Assembly (NCBI RefSeq): GCF_000266885.1
Contig: NC_018020.1
Span: 2,666,001 to 2,730,000 of the forward strand
Reading direction: 5' to 3'
Source of the DNA: Turneriella parva DSM 21527
GTDB taxonomy: Bacteria; Spirochaetota; Leptospiria; Turneriellales; Turneriellaceae
Length of the DNA stretch: 64,000 bases
Shown: positions 56,879 to 64,000 of the stretch, piece after piece
Layout of the letters: each line of letters opens with the position of its first letter
Position numbering within the stretch: the stretch's first letter is position 1
Translations under genes and position numbers: made by a program
Notes under the pieces: model-generated
What the model was told of the DNA's origin: nothing
Seen by the model: the letters and a program-made list of their open reading frames with translations, nothing else
Databases searched by the model: none

Positions 56879-57343
56879 TCAGCCAGTGATCGTTAAAACA
56901 CCGGCATTATTCGTAACGGTATAAGAAACAAGACTTGCGCTCGTGCGGGCGCCGTTGCCAACGCCAGTGGCGCCGTAGAGCTGTTCGGTGTGGCGCTGGC
57001 ACTGCATCGAGGTTCCCGATTGCGCGACGATTTCGCCAGATTCATGAGGGCAGCGCCTGCCAAACGCGCGGTAAGTTGTGCCATCGAGCGTGACGATCAG
57101 GCCGTCGAGGTTCAGAAATTTCTGCGAATCGAGTGTGTTTTTCTGATCCGTTGTCAGGGTCAGCGACCCCGAGAAATTCTTGCCTTCAGCACCGTTCGCC
57201 TCGTCGCTCTTGGCACACGCCAGAAGGCAGTATACCAGGCTGACCGAGGTCACTCCGATAGTTGCTTTTCGCAAGAACTCCGCACGTGTCTGGTGATCGC
57301 CGGCGAGCCCTTCGTTGTTGGGTATTCTGTTTTCAGCGCGCAT
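56879..57343 (-). CDS. Rieske [2Fe-2S] lipoprotein
   Basis: 154 residues from ATG 57343 with GAGG correctly spaced. The leader TRAEFLRKATIGVTSVSLVYCLLAC looks like a Tat signal that has lost one Arg, ending in a lipobox with Cys43. The C-terminal domain has the Rieske ligands Cys98-Pro-His100 (GRRCPHESG) and Cys115-x-x-His118 (MQCQRHTEQ), with FGRRCPHESGEIV and LYGATGVGNGARTS around them. The usual extra disulfide Cys pair of bc1-type Rieske proteins is absent, so it is more arsenite-oxidase/ferredoxin-like. It likely passes electrons at the outside of a membrane to the di-haem barrel. Confidence 0.8.
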   Translation of the reverse strand: MRAENRIPNNEGLAGDHQTRAEFLRKATIGVTSVSLVYCLLACAKSDEANGAEGKNFSGSLTLTTDQKNTLDSQKFLNLDGLIVTLDGTTYRAFGRRCPHESGEIVAQSGTSMQCQRHTEQLYGATGVGNGARTSASLVSYTVTNNAGVLTITG

Positions 57344-57417
57344 GGGTTCAACCTCAGCCAAGTCGGCAATTTGGCGAGCTTTTTTGCGCTGCAGGTTAGA
57401 CTTGCCCGCTGCACCGG

Positions 57418-57780
57418 TCAGACCGGCAGAATCTTCTGAATCACATTACCCTCGCCCAGAAGAACGATCTTCGGCTGAAAACCTTTGGCTTCTTCGGGGG
57501 TCATCTGTGCGTATGCGATGATGATAATTTTGTCGCCGCGGTGGCCGAGGCGGGCGGCGGCGCCGTTGAGGCAGACCTCGTGGCCGCCGCGTTTGCCTTT
57601 GATGAGGTAGGTCTCGAGGCGGGCGCCGTTGTTGACGTTCACCACGTGAATCTTTTCATATTCCATGAGCCCGGCGGCGTCCATGAGGTCTTCGTCGAGT
57701 GTGAGGCTACCCTCATAAAAGAGATTCGCGTCGGTGATTTCGGCGCGGTGAACTTTTGCTCTCAGCAGTGATATTTGCAT
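57418..57780 (-). CDS. panD: Aspartate 1-decarboxylase
   Basis: 120 residues. PanD makes beta-alanine for pantothenate. The pyruvoyl cleavage site is the Gly-Ser pair in [18 protein letters not shown] (Ser25). The rest is canonical: [68 protein letters not shown]. It is followed by the Rieske gene after 74 bp and preceded by plsX after two bases, so plsX-panD are one unit. Confidence 0.96.
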   Translation of the reverse strand: MQISLLRAKVHRAEITDANLFYEGSLTLDEDLMDAAGLMEYEKIHVVNVNNGARLETYLIKGKRGGHEVCLNGAAARLGHRGDKIIIIAYAQMTPEEAKGFQPKIVLLGEGNVIQKILPV

Positions 57781-57782
57781 AA

Positions 57783-58808
57783 TTAGGCGAACCTCTTAAT
57801 GTTGTCTGCGATGCGCTGCGTTACGCTCTTTTGCCCGAATTCGAGGCCGACGCGTATTGCGTTGCGCACGGCTTTCGCGCTCGAAGAGCCGTGTCCGATA
57901 ATGCAGACACCGGCGACGCCCAAAAGCGGGGCCCCACCGTATGTAGCATAATCCATTCGTTTCTTGACGGCCAAAAAAGCAGGCTTCATCAGCAGCGCGC
58001 CGCCCTGCGCAATCGCCGAAGCATTAATATTCTTTTTGAGGCTTGAGAAGATCGTCTTCGCGAGGCCCTCGATCGACTTCAGCATGATATTACCGACAAA
58101 CCCATCGCAGACGACCACGTGCACGGGCTTGCCCGTGCCATAGAGGTCGCGGCCTTCGACATTACCAACAAAGTCATACGGCAGCTTGCGCAGTTTATTG
58201 AGCGCCGCTAGCGTCATCTCATTGCCCTTGGTATCTTCTTCGCCGTTAGAGATTAAGCCAATTTTAGGATTTATCACTCCCATGATTTCGCGCGAGTAAA
58301 CTTCACCCATGATCGCAAATTGCACGAGGTATTCGGGCTTGCAGTCGACATTGGCGCCCGAATCGAGCAGCACTGTCGCGCCGCCATCTTCGCGCGGTAT
58401 CGGGGTGGCAATGGCGGGCCGCTTGACTCCCGGCAGCCGGCCCATGTGGGCGAGCGCCGCCGCCATTGAGGCGCCGGTATTGCCGGGAGAGAAAAATCCC
58501 AATGCTTCGCCAGATGCAACCAGCCGGGCTGCAACGTTTACCGACGCGTCTTTTTTTTGCCGCACGGCCATTGCAGGCGAGTCTTCCATCGTGATCACTT
58601 CAGAGGCGTGCACCACGCGAATATTCGGGCCGCTGTAGCCGTGGCGCCTGAGCTCAGCGTTCAGAATTTTTTCGTCGCCGACGAGCAGCACGTGAGCATC
58701 GAGTTCGCGCGCTGCGTTAACGGTGCCAGACACGAGCGGGGTGGGGCCATGGTCGCCGCTCATCGCGTCGACGGCCATCCAGAGGTCGGGTGATGTGCCC
58801 GCAGACAT
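57783..58808 (-). CDS. plsX: Phosphate acyltransferase PlsX
   Basis: 341 residues from ATG 58808 (TTG 58841 would add 11). PlsX turns acyl-ACP into acyl-phosphate for PlsY in phospholipid synthesis. Motifs: [26 protein letters not shown] at the N-terminus, [87 protein letters not shown] and the C-terminal [32 protein letters not shown]. Usually beside rpmF/fabH; here it stands beside panD. Confidence 0.95.
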   Translation of the reverse strand: MSAGTSPDLWMAVDAMSGDHGPTPLVSGTVNAARELDAHVLLVGDEKILNAELRRHGYSGPNIRVVHASEVITMEDSPAMAVRQKKDASVNVAARLVASGEALGFFSPGNTGASMAAALAHMGRLPGVKRPAIATPIPREDGGATVLLDSGANVDCKPEYLVQFAIMGEVYSREIMGVINPKIGLISNGEEDTKGNEMTLAALNKLRKLPYDFVGNVEGRDLYGTGKPVHVVVCDGFVGNIMLKSIEGLAKTIFSSLKKNINASAIAQGGALLMKPAFLAVKKRMDYATYGGAPLLGVAGVCIIGHGSSSAKAVRNAIRVGLEFGQKSVTQRIADNIKRFA

Positions 58809-58877
58809 ACGCTCGAGTTGCAGTTTCAGACACCTTGCCAAGCAGGTTTCAAGTTGGCATTCGGCTACCCGAATGGA

Positions 58878-59276
58878 TCAACGCAGCGGCCAGAAGGCGT
58901 ATTCAACCTCGGGGTGGGCGATAGCCGCCTCTTCGCGCGTATCTTCGGTGGGCATCGCGATCAGCGGCGAATCGCAAAGCTGCACGAGTGTATGGTAGGC
59001 TCGGTTTTTGGTGACGTCTGCCATCTGCACTGGAATTCCATAGCCGGCCGATGCGGTGAGGTCAAAATCTTCGGCGACGTAGAGCGCGAGGACTGCTTTA
59101 CCGCTGGTGCCTGCCCTTGCCATCATCGCCTGCCTGTTCGCAGACGACCATCGCATCACCAGCACGATACCGGCCTCGCCGGGAAACAGAATCGGCTGGT
59201 TGTCGTCGACAAGCTCTTGCGCTGCCCGCAAAGTCTGAAAGTCGGGTCGGTCGAGGTCAATATCGAGAAAGCGCAC
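58878..59276 (-). CDS. Small protein, possibly YrdC/Sua5-like
   Basis: 132 residues from GTG 59276. The opening IDLDRPDFQTLRAAQELVDDNQPILFPGEAGIVLVM recalls the L..G..v.fPTET.YGL start of YrdC domains, and the end HTLVQLCDSPLIAMPTEDTREEAAI recalls the ..PL.STSAN.SG segment. Length is only two thirds of a YrdC domain and the key Lys/Arg block is not seen. So this is at most a degenerate member. It lies 69 bp upstream of plsX on the same strand. Confidence 0.5.
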   Translation of the reverse strand: MRFLDIDLDRPDFQTLRAAQELVDDNQPILFPGEAGIVLVMRWSSANRQAMMARAGTSGKAVLALYVAEDFDLTASAGYGIPVQMADVTKNRAYHTLVQLCDSPLIAMPTEDTREEAAIAHPEVEYAFWPLR

Positions 59277-59345
59277 GCGTCTAAAATGCGCACCTGAACA
59301 GCACGTGAACCCAGAAAAAACCTTTTCGCGCCGTCGTCGTCACCG

Positions 59346-59389
59346 CCGGGGTCGTAGAGACGCAGCAGGCTGTGTCGCTACGACCCCGG
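59346..59389 (+). promoter_or_regulatory. Hairpin in the recN leader
   Basis: Outer 12-bp stem 59346-59357 with 59378-59389 (perfect) and a weaker inner stem. It ends four bases before the recN ATG at 59394 and covers the place where a ribosome site should be (CCCCGGGACT). It may control translation, or may be the last element of the short divergent gap. Confidence 0.5.
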
Positions 59390-59393
59390 GACT

Positions 59394-61169
59394 ATGCTCG
59401 AATCACTGACGGTAAAAGATTTCGCCCTCATTCGTGAGCTGAATATTCAATTCGGTTCGGGCCTCAACCTGATCACCGGCGAAACCGGCGCAGGTAAGTC
59501 AGTTATTCTCGGAGCATTGTCTCTGGTGCTCGGTTACAAGGCGACCACCGACATGATCCGTTCGGGCGCCAAGCGCGCGACGGTAGAAGCAGCGTTTGCG
59601 ATGCCCCCCGATACCCGCGCGGGAGCCAAAGCGCTGAGGCAAATTCTCGCCGACCAGGGGCTCGACGACGACGAAGGCAGCCTCATCGTACGCCGCGAAA
59701 TCAGCATCGAAGGCAAAGGCCGCAGCTTTGTCAATTCGCGTCAGGTGCCCTCGGCCATCTTGCGCGAGATTGGCAAATTTCTTGTCGATATTCACGGCCA
59801 GAACGAGCACCAGAATATTCTGACCGTCGATTCGCACCGCGCGATACTCGATCGCTACGCACATCTCGGCGAACTCGTTGCCGAAATGCGCAAGTTGCAC
59901 CGGGCGCGTGAAGAGGCGCGGCAGAAACTCTCGAGTGTCACGCTCAGCGAAGACGATAAAGCGCGTCGCCTCGATATTCTGCAGCATGAAATTCGCGAGC
60001 TTGAATCGGCGCGCATCGACGATGTGCGCGAAATTGAAGAACTCATTGCAAGAGAAAAGAGTCTCGCAAATGCCGAGACATTGGTGAGCGACCTGAACTC
60101 CGTCTACGAGGCTTTGAGCGGCGAGGGCGGGTTCGTCTCGCGTGGCGGTTCGATCGAACGCATGCTCGAGGCCGACTCGCAGTACGACGAGTCGCTCGGT
60201 GAAATTCTCAACCAGTTCAGAGAGAGTTATTATGTGCTCGAAGAAGTGTCACGTCAGGTGCGCAGCAAGGCCGAGTCTTATTCACTGAACCCTGAGGAGC
60301 TCGAAGAGATGCGCGAGCGTATCGGCCTTTTGCAGTCTCTCGCTCGTAAATATGGCAGCCGCGGTGCTGCAGCCACGGGGGCGAAAGAGACCGACTACGC
60401 AAAGGGTCTCGAAAACGCCAAAGCCTACCTTGAGAAGGCGCGCAACGAACTCACGGGCATCGAACTTTCTTCAGGCGAAGAGGCGCGCCTGAGAAAAGAA
60501 ATAGAAACCTTAAACTCACAGATGAAAGACAAGGCGCTTTATCTTTCAGAAAAACGCCGCCTCGCCTCGCTCGAACTCGAGCAGAAAGTTCAGCAAGAGC
60601 TCAAGGCGCTCGGCATGGAAGAGACGCATATCAAAGTCTCTATCCGGTGGGAATACGCAGATGACGGCACAGTGACGCAGGCTGCATCGCCCGATAAAAA
60701 GTACGTTATATCTCCCACTGGGCTCGACATCGTCGAGTTTCTGATGGCGTCGTCGTCGCGCGATACGCTGCGCCCCTTACGCAAGATTGCCTCGGGCGGC
60801 GAAATGAGCCGCATAATGCTCGCGCTCAAGAAGGTCATCATCGAAACCGACCCGGTTTATACCATGGTGTTCGACGAAGTAGACGCAGGGGTAGGCGGGC
60901 GCATTGCCGAAGCAGTTGGCAAAAAGCTCGCAGGCCTGTCTCTCGCTTCTCAGGTCATTGTCATCACGCACCTGCACCAGATTGCGGGGCTTTCACCTGA
61001 CGAAGTACGCCACTTCAAGGTCTCAAAACACAAAGAAGACGGCACGCGCATCACGCGGCTCTCGAAAGAGCAGCGCTTGCAAGAAATCGCGCGCATGATC
61101 GCCGGCGAAAACATCACCGAATCGGCGCTGACGCACGCGAAGGCGCTGCTGTCGCAGAAGATTGACTAA
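59394..61169 (+). CDS. recN: DNA repair protein RecN
   Basis: 591 residues. An SMC-like ATPase for double-strand-break repair. Walker A is GETGAGKSV (about 29-37) after the MLESLTVKDFALIRELNIQFGSGLNLI start. VDIHGQNEHQNIL, then a coiled-coil arm (about 150-400). The ABC signature is RPLRKIASGGEMSRIMLALK (about 460-480) and Walker B YTMVFDEVDAGVGG, with VITHLHQIAGL as the switch His region. It is about 35 residues longer than the usual 550, mainly in the arm. Overlaps the convergent propeller gene by four bases. Confidence 0.95.
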   Translation: MLESLTVKDFALIRELNIQFGSGLNLITGETGAGKSVILGALSLVLGYKATTDMIRSGAKRATVEAAFAMPPDTRAGAKALRQILADQGLDDDEGSLIVRREISIEGKGRSFVNSRQVPSAILREIGKFLVDIHGQNEHQNILTVDSHRAILDRYAHLGELVAEMRKLHRAREEARQKLSSVTLSEDDKARRLDILQHEIRELESARIDDVREIEELIAREKSLANAETLVSDLNSVYEALSGEGGFVSRGGSIERMLEADSQYDESLGEILNQFRESYYVLEEVSRQVRSKAESYSLNPEELEEMRERIGLLQSLARKYGSRGAAATGAKETDYAKGLENAKAYLEKARNELTGIELSSGEEARLRKEIETLNSQMKDKALYLSEKRRLASLELEQKVQQELKALGMEETHIKVSIRWEYADDGTVTQAASPDKKYVISPTGLDIVEFLMASSSRDTLRPLRKIASGGEMSRIMLALKKVIIETDPVYTMVFDEVDAGVGGRIAEAVGKKLAGLSLASQVIVITHLHQIAGLSPDEVRHFKVSKHKEDGTRITRLSKEQRLQEIARMIAGENITESALTHAKALLSQKID

Positions 61170-62548
61170 AAATCCACACGCTCGTAAACCCGCATCGCGT
61201 GGTCGAGAAAGTCGGTGAGAACAACGTACCTGCCGTCGGGTGAGACGTCGAGCCCGGTGGGTTGGTTGCCGGCTTCGATCTGTTCGATCATCTTGTGCGT
61301 CTGTGAATCGATGACGTTGAGTTTGCCGAATTCGTGTCCCTTAATAAGGTATGACTTCGGGTTGTTGTGGCCGCGGCTCGAAACATAGAGGTACTTACCG
61401 TCGGGTGATTCAGCGATCGTGTTCGGGTTTGCGAATACGCGCAACTCGTCAGTTTTCTTGTAGCCCTCAATAAAATAAATCAGCGAACGCGCCATGTCAG
61501 ACACGGCAAAGAGGTTCGAGCCTTTCTTGAGGCGAATCGCATGGCGGCTCGCCCCCCCTGTCGTGATCGTGCTGGTTACCTTTTGTGTTTCGAGATCGAT
61601 CGTCACAGTGCGCCCGGCGCGGTCGCTGTCGCTCTTGCCGCCGAAAATGGCTGCAACCATCGTCGAGCCGTCGTTTGAGAACGCCATGCCGCGCGGCACA
61701 CCCGACATCTTGATGCGCTTCAGTTCTTTGAGCTTCTCGACAGAAACGACCGAAATGTCAGAGCTGTTCCAGTTGCTGGCGTAGACGAGGTTGCGCACGG
61801 TGTCGTATGCAAGCACCTTGGTCCATGAACCGGTCAGGTCGATAGTGCCGCGGTATTCGAGGGTATCGATTGCGAAACGGTGAATCGCGGCGGCCTGCAT
61901 CTGGCTCACCCAGAATTCACCGCGCGTCGGCACGACCACGCTTTCGACAAAGCCGCCGCGTTTGGCATATTTCGCCGGCAGTTCTAACCGGGTGACCTGG
62001 CCCGTTAAGATGTCGATCACTTCGCTGTGGTTGTCGTCGAGCAGCGGCAAAACGACGCGCGTCGGCGAAATGAACATCGCGCTCTTCGGCTGTTTACCGG
62101 TTGCAATGCGGCGCACGAAACGGTGGCGAGCAGAAGGCACGTCGAGGGCCACGAGCGGCACCTCGGCAGGCTGCCCCTGCGCGAGCGTGACGGCAATTAC
62201 CCGGTTACTGCCGGTTGCGGGGTGCGTTGCCACAATCTCGGCAGTGCCGAGACCGGCAGGCAGTGCCTTCAGCACGACATTCGTCTCAGCAAGCGTCTTA
62301 TCGGCATTCGAAAACCGGGCAGGTACCTTCTGCCCGCCGAGCGCCAGCTGCACCCCCTTGAACGGCTGCAGCAAAAAGCGGACTTTGCAATCTTTGACAT
62401 CACCCTGCAGGTTACAGGTGGCGGTGACGGCGACCGGCCGCGAGGCATAGACCCTGGGCGGTTCAGCGTGAATATAATGAGGATTTACTCCCGCAAGAAG
62501 GGCTGCAGCGTAAAAAGGCTTCAGGCTGCGGGTAACGGGGCGGCGCAT
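61166..62548 (-). CDS. YVTN-type beta-propeller exported protein
   Basis: 460 residues from ATG 62548 (the frame opens at 62587). A basic N-terminus and hydrophobic stretch (RRPVTRSLKPFYAAALLAGVNPHYIHA) suggest export. An N-terminal beta domain of about 110 residues (residues 30-140) is followed by a seven-blade-like propeller with units such as GTIDLTGSWTKVLAYDTVRNLVYASNWNSSDISVVSVEKLKELKRIKM, SGVPRGMAFSNDGSTMVAAIFGG, IAESPDGKYLYVSSRGHNNP and PTGLDVSPDGRYVVLTDF. Such propellers bind proteins or ligands at the surface. Function unknown. Convergent overlap with recN. Confidence 0.75.
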   Translation of the reverse strand: MRRPVTRSLKPFYAAALLAGVNPHYIHAEPPRVYASRPVAVTATCNLQGDVKDCKVRFLLQPFKGVQLALGGQKVPARFSNADKTLAETNVVLKALPAGLGTAEIVATHPATGSNRVIAVTLAQGQPAEVPLVALDVPSARHRFVRRIATGKQPKSAMFISPTRVVLPLLDDNHSEVIDILTGQVTRLELPAKYAKRGGFVESVVVPTRGEFWVSQMQAAAIHRFAIDTLEYRGTIDLTGSWTKVLAYDTVRNLVYASNWNSSDISVVSVEKLKELKRIKMSGVPRGMAFSNDGSTMVAAIFGGKSDSDRAGRTVTIDLETQKVTSTITTGGASRHAIRLKKGSNLFAVSDMARSLIYFIEGYKKTDELRVFANPNTIAESPDGKYLYVSSRGHNNPKSYLIKGHEFGKLNVIDSQTHKMIEQIEAGNQPTGLDVSPDGRYVVLTDFLDHAMRVYERVDF

Positions 62549-62638
62549 GCGGTAAAAGCGAAACCGCAATTCGCGCGGACGAGGCAAAAATTAAACGCTC
62601 AACGCTTTTTCTGTTAAATCCGACATAATATAAGAGCC

Positions 62639-62839
62639 ATGATCGAGCTTTCACGCCTCAACGGAAAGGTCTTCTTTCTGAACCATAATCTCATTGAGAT
62701 TTTCGAGGCGACGCCCGATACGGTGATTAAGCTCACCGATGGCACGAAATACGTCGTGCGCGAAAGCACGGCAGAGATGCTCGAGAAGATCGTTGCCTTT
62801 AACCGGCAGATCTTCGCGGAAAAGACCCGGGTAGAATAG
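62639..62839 (+). CDS. flbD: Flagellar protein FlbD
   Basis: 66 residues, the normal size. IELSRLNGKVFFLNHNLIEIFEATPDTVIKLTDGTKYVVRESTAEMLEKIVAFNRQIF is the full FlbD domain. In spirochaetes flbD lies directly before motA-motB-fliL-fliM. Here fliL follows after a hairpin with no motor stator genes between. A -10-like CATAATATAA stretch lies about 10 bp before the ATG, so this may be the start of a flagellar operon. Confidence 0.92.
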   Translation: MIELSRLNGKVFFLNHNLIEIFEATPDTVIKLTDGTKYVVRESTAEMLEKIVAFNRQIFAEKTRVE

Positions 62840-62851
62840 CTCGCGGGGATG

Positions 62852-62891
62852 TTAAGGGGTGAGCGTTGCGTAGCAACGCGCAACCCCTTAA
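62852..62891 (+). terminator. Hairpin between flbD and fliL
   Basis: Outer 9-bp stem (62852-62860 with 62883-62891) and inner 7-bp stem (62863-62869 with 62873-62879) with a GTA loop. It is 12 bp after the flbD stop. It is followed by an A-run on the plus strand, so it is not a canonical plus-strand terminator. Confidence 0.5.
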
Positions 62892-62945
62892 AAAAACATT
62901 ATTTCACGTGCTGCCACAAGGCGGCGGCGCGTGATAGGAGACGAC

Positions 62946-63482
62946 ATGGCAGACGCAGAAGACTTAGACCAGGATGACGGCGGTGAAGATAGTGTCGCCG
63001 CCCCGATAAGTTCTGGTCGTTCACGCATCGTGACGATTCTTATCTGGGTAGTCGCAGGCCTCATCGCGCTCGCGCTGATGTTTGTAATTTCGGTCATGGT
63101 CGCGAAATATTACAAGAATGCTGACTTTCAAGAGACCGAAAGTATCACGATTGCCCCCCCCAGCGCGCCCCCGGCTATTTTTAAGATACAGCATGAATTT
63201 CGTGTAAACACTGCCGATACCGACGAGGCGCACTATGCGCAGGCGACAATCACGCTGGGTTACGAAGGCGAACTCAACAAGATGCTCGACGCCGAACTCG
63301 CCAAGCGATTGCCACAGATGATACACATCATTAACATCATTTTAGGCGGTAAGCGCAAAGACGAACTTTTTACACCGCTGCAAAAATTGAATCTGGGTGA
63401 AGAAATCAAGAACCAGATCAACATGATCTTGCGTGACGGCAAGATCTCAGAGGTAATGTTTGAACAGCTGGTTGTCAGCTAG
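62946..63482 (+). CDS. fliL: Flagellar basal-body protein FliL
   Basis: 178 residues from ATG 62946, with AGGAG five bases upstream. An acidic cytoplasmic start (about 1-28), one membrane helix (about 31-54, IVTILIWVVAGLIALALMFVISVMVA), then the periplasmic domain IFKIQHEFRVNTADTDEAHYAQATITLGYEGELNKMLDAELAKRLPQMIHIINIILGGKRKDEL and LNLGEEIKNQINMILRDGKISEVMFEQLVV. FliL supports the stator and flagellar motor. Followed by the FliN/FliY-type gene after a hairpin. Confidence 0.92.
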   Translation: MADAEDLDQDDGGEDSVAAPISSGRSRIVTILIWVVAGLIALALMFVISVMVAKYYKNADFQETESITIAPPSAPPAIFKIQHEFRVNTADTDEAHYAQATITLGYEGELNKMLDAELAKRLPQMIHIINIILGGKRKDELFTPLQKLNLGEEIKNQINMILRDGKISEVMFEQLVVS

Positions 63483-63487
63483 CAACG

Positions 63488-63514
63488 TTGTAGCGGGGCG
63501 AAGCCCTGCCACAA
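63488..63514 (+). terminator. Imperfect hairpin between fliL and fliN/fliY
   Basis: Arms 63488-63499 and 63503-63514 with a GAA loop pair at about 10 of 12 positions, six bases after the fliL stop. The next start codon is 19 bp downstream with its own GGAGG site outside the stem. Confidence 0.4.
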
Positions 63515-63532
63515 CCTCTCACGGAGGAACAA

Positions 63533-64000
63533 ATGGGTGACGGTTCATTATCACAAGAAGAAATAGATGCCCTCTTGATGGGCACCGATGACATGGCGGC
63601 CCCTGCCGGCAAAGGCGGTGGCGCGGCTGTGTCTGACGGTGGTGGGCTGTCGCCAACCGAACGCGAACTTCTGGCTGACGCGTTCAATGACGCAATGCAG
63701 GTTGCCGGGTCGCAGGCCGGTGCAATGGTCGGCAAGAATGTGCAGATCACAAACGCACAGGTCGACGAAATCACTCCGGCGCAGATTGCTGCCGAGCTGC
63801 CCAAAGGTGGCGTCATCGCCGAAATTTCGATGGGCTCGACACAAACCGCGCTCGTTTTCCCGAAAGATATCGCACGCCGCATAGCGCAGACGATGATGGG
63901 CGCATCCGACGAGGGTGGCGAAATTAACGATGCGCACCTTTCGACGCTGTCAGAGCTTTCGCAGAGTATAGTGTCGTCGATCGCAAACGGTCTCGGGGGC
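63533..64000 (+). CDS. fliY: Flagellar motor switch protein FliN/FliY type, 3' end missing
   Basis: 156 residues are visible from ATG 63533, with ACGGAGGAAC upstream; the frame runs off the window. The start MGDGSLSQEEIDALLMGTDD is the CheY-binding-like motif shared by FliM and FliY. The following part (LSPTERELLADAFNDAMQVAGSQAGAMVGKNVQITNAQVDEITPAQIAAELPKGGVIAEISMGSTQTALVFPKDIARRIAQTMMG...) is a CheC-like domain. There is no YDFxRP segment, which would mark FliM. So FliY, i.e. the CheC-FliN fusion, is most likely; the FliN domain would lie beyond the window. Confidence 0.8.
   Translation, partial: MGDGSLSQEEIDALLMGTDDMAAPAGKGGGAAVSDGGGLSPTERELLADAFNDAMQVAGSQAGAMVGKNVQITNAQVDEITPAQIAAELPKGGVIAEISMGSTQTALVFPKDIARRIAQTMMGASDEGGEINDAHLSTLSELSQSIVSSIANGLGG

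Noticed and set aside
1-64000. CRISPR array, prophage or insertion sequence
   Set aside because: No regularly spaced direct repeats, no integrase, transposase or phage structural genes were found; the only mobile-like candidate is the small element at 21983-22116.

Overview
The window looks like a chromosomal segment of a Leptospiraceae spirochaete, most likely a higher-GC genus such as Turneriella or Leptonema. This is inferred from flagellar genes in spirochaete style (flbD, fliL, a CheC-like FliN/FliY), many lipoproteins with relaxed lipoboxes, a membrane SpoIIE-type phosphatase with TPRs, and moderately high GC. No phage, IS transposase or CRISPR array was seen. Most of the window is dense housekeeping and envelope genes in short operons on both strands.

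Layout. 1-1.8 kb: a truncated exported protein, a FecR-domain protein and a secreted Lys/Glu/Ala-rich protein (minus). 1.9-3.0 kb: tRNA-Ala, ribH, nusB. 3.0-8.5 kb: an orphan GHKL ATPase coupled to a metallo-beta-lactamase-fold hydrolase, a lipoprotein hydrolase, and a membrane PP2C phosphatase. 8.6-18 kb: an inorganic-carbon locus with dabA, a frameshifted dabB, a SulP transporter, an outer-membrane porin and an exported methyltransferase. 18-20 kb: metZ-like and osmC. 20-22.8 kb: secG, glpX, a conserved hypothetical and a cytochrome b561. 23-26 kb: a Fur-box-controlled TonB receptor and tonB. 26-31 kb: a lipoprotein coupled to a sterol desaturase/hydroxylase, a truncated haemoglobin, srkA, a FecR-like lipoprotein and an SDR. 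31-36 kb: the classical rimP-nusA-infB-rbfA operon. 36-42 kb: a STAS protein, trpB, ispF, an MFS transporter, a membrane protein and serA. 42-48 kb: two converging operons of sugar-transfer genes (methyltransferase, GT2, GT9; hydrolase, GT4, GT17, ABM). 49-51 kb: an LptC-like protein and murJ. 51-53.6 kb: a glutamine amidotransferase, thiE and a secreted protein. 53.6-57.3 kb: a LamG lipoprotein, a di-haem-motif beta-barrel and a Rieske lipoprotein. 57.4-61 kb: panD, plsX, a YrdC-like protein, recN. 61-64 kb: a beta-propeller protein and the start of a flagellar operon.

Two candidate systems stand out. One is the DabA-DabB-SulP-porin cluster, which could move CO2/bicarbonate across both membranes of a presumably heterotrophic spirochaete. 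The other is a two-gene unit coding for a Rieske lipoprotein and an outer-membrane barrel with two CxxCH motifs at its N-terminus, a possible compact electron conduit across the outer membrane. The intergenic DNA is also unusual. Almost every gap holds a long, often perfect hairpin, generally without a U-tract and often with a stop codon inside the stem. Between 21983 and 22116 is a cloverleaf-like element closed by a perfect 17-bp terminal inverted repeat.
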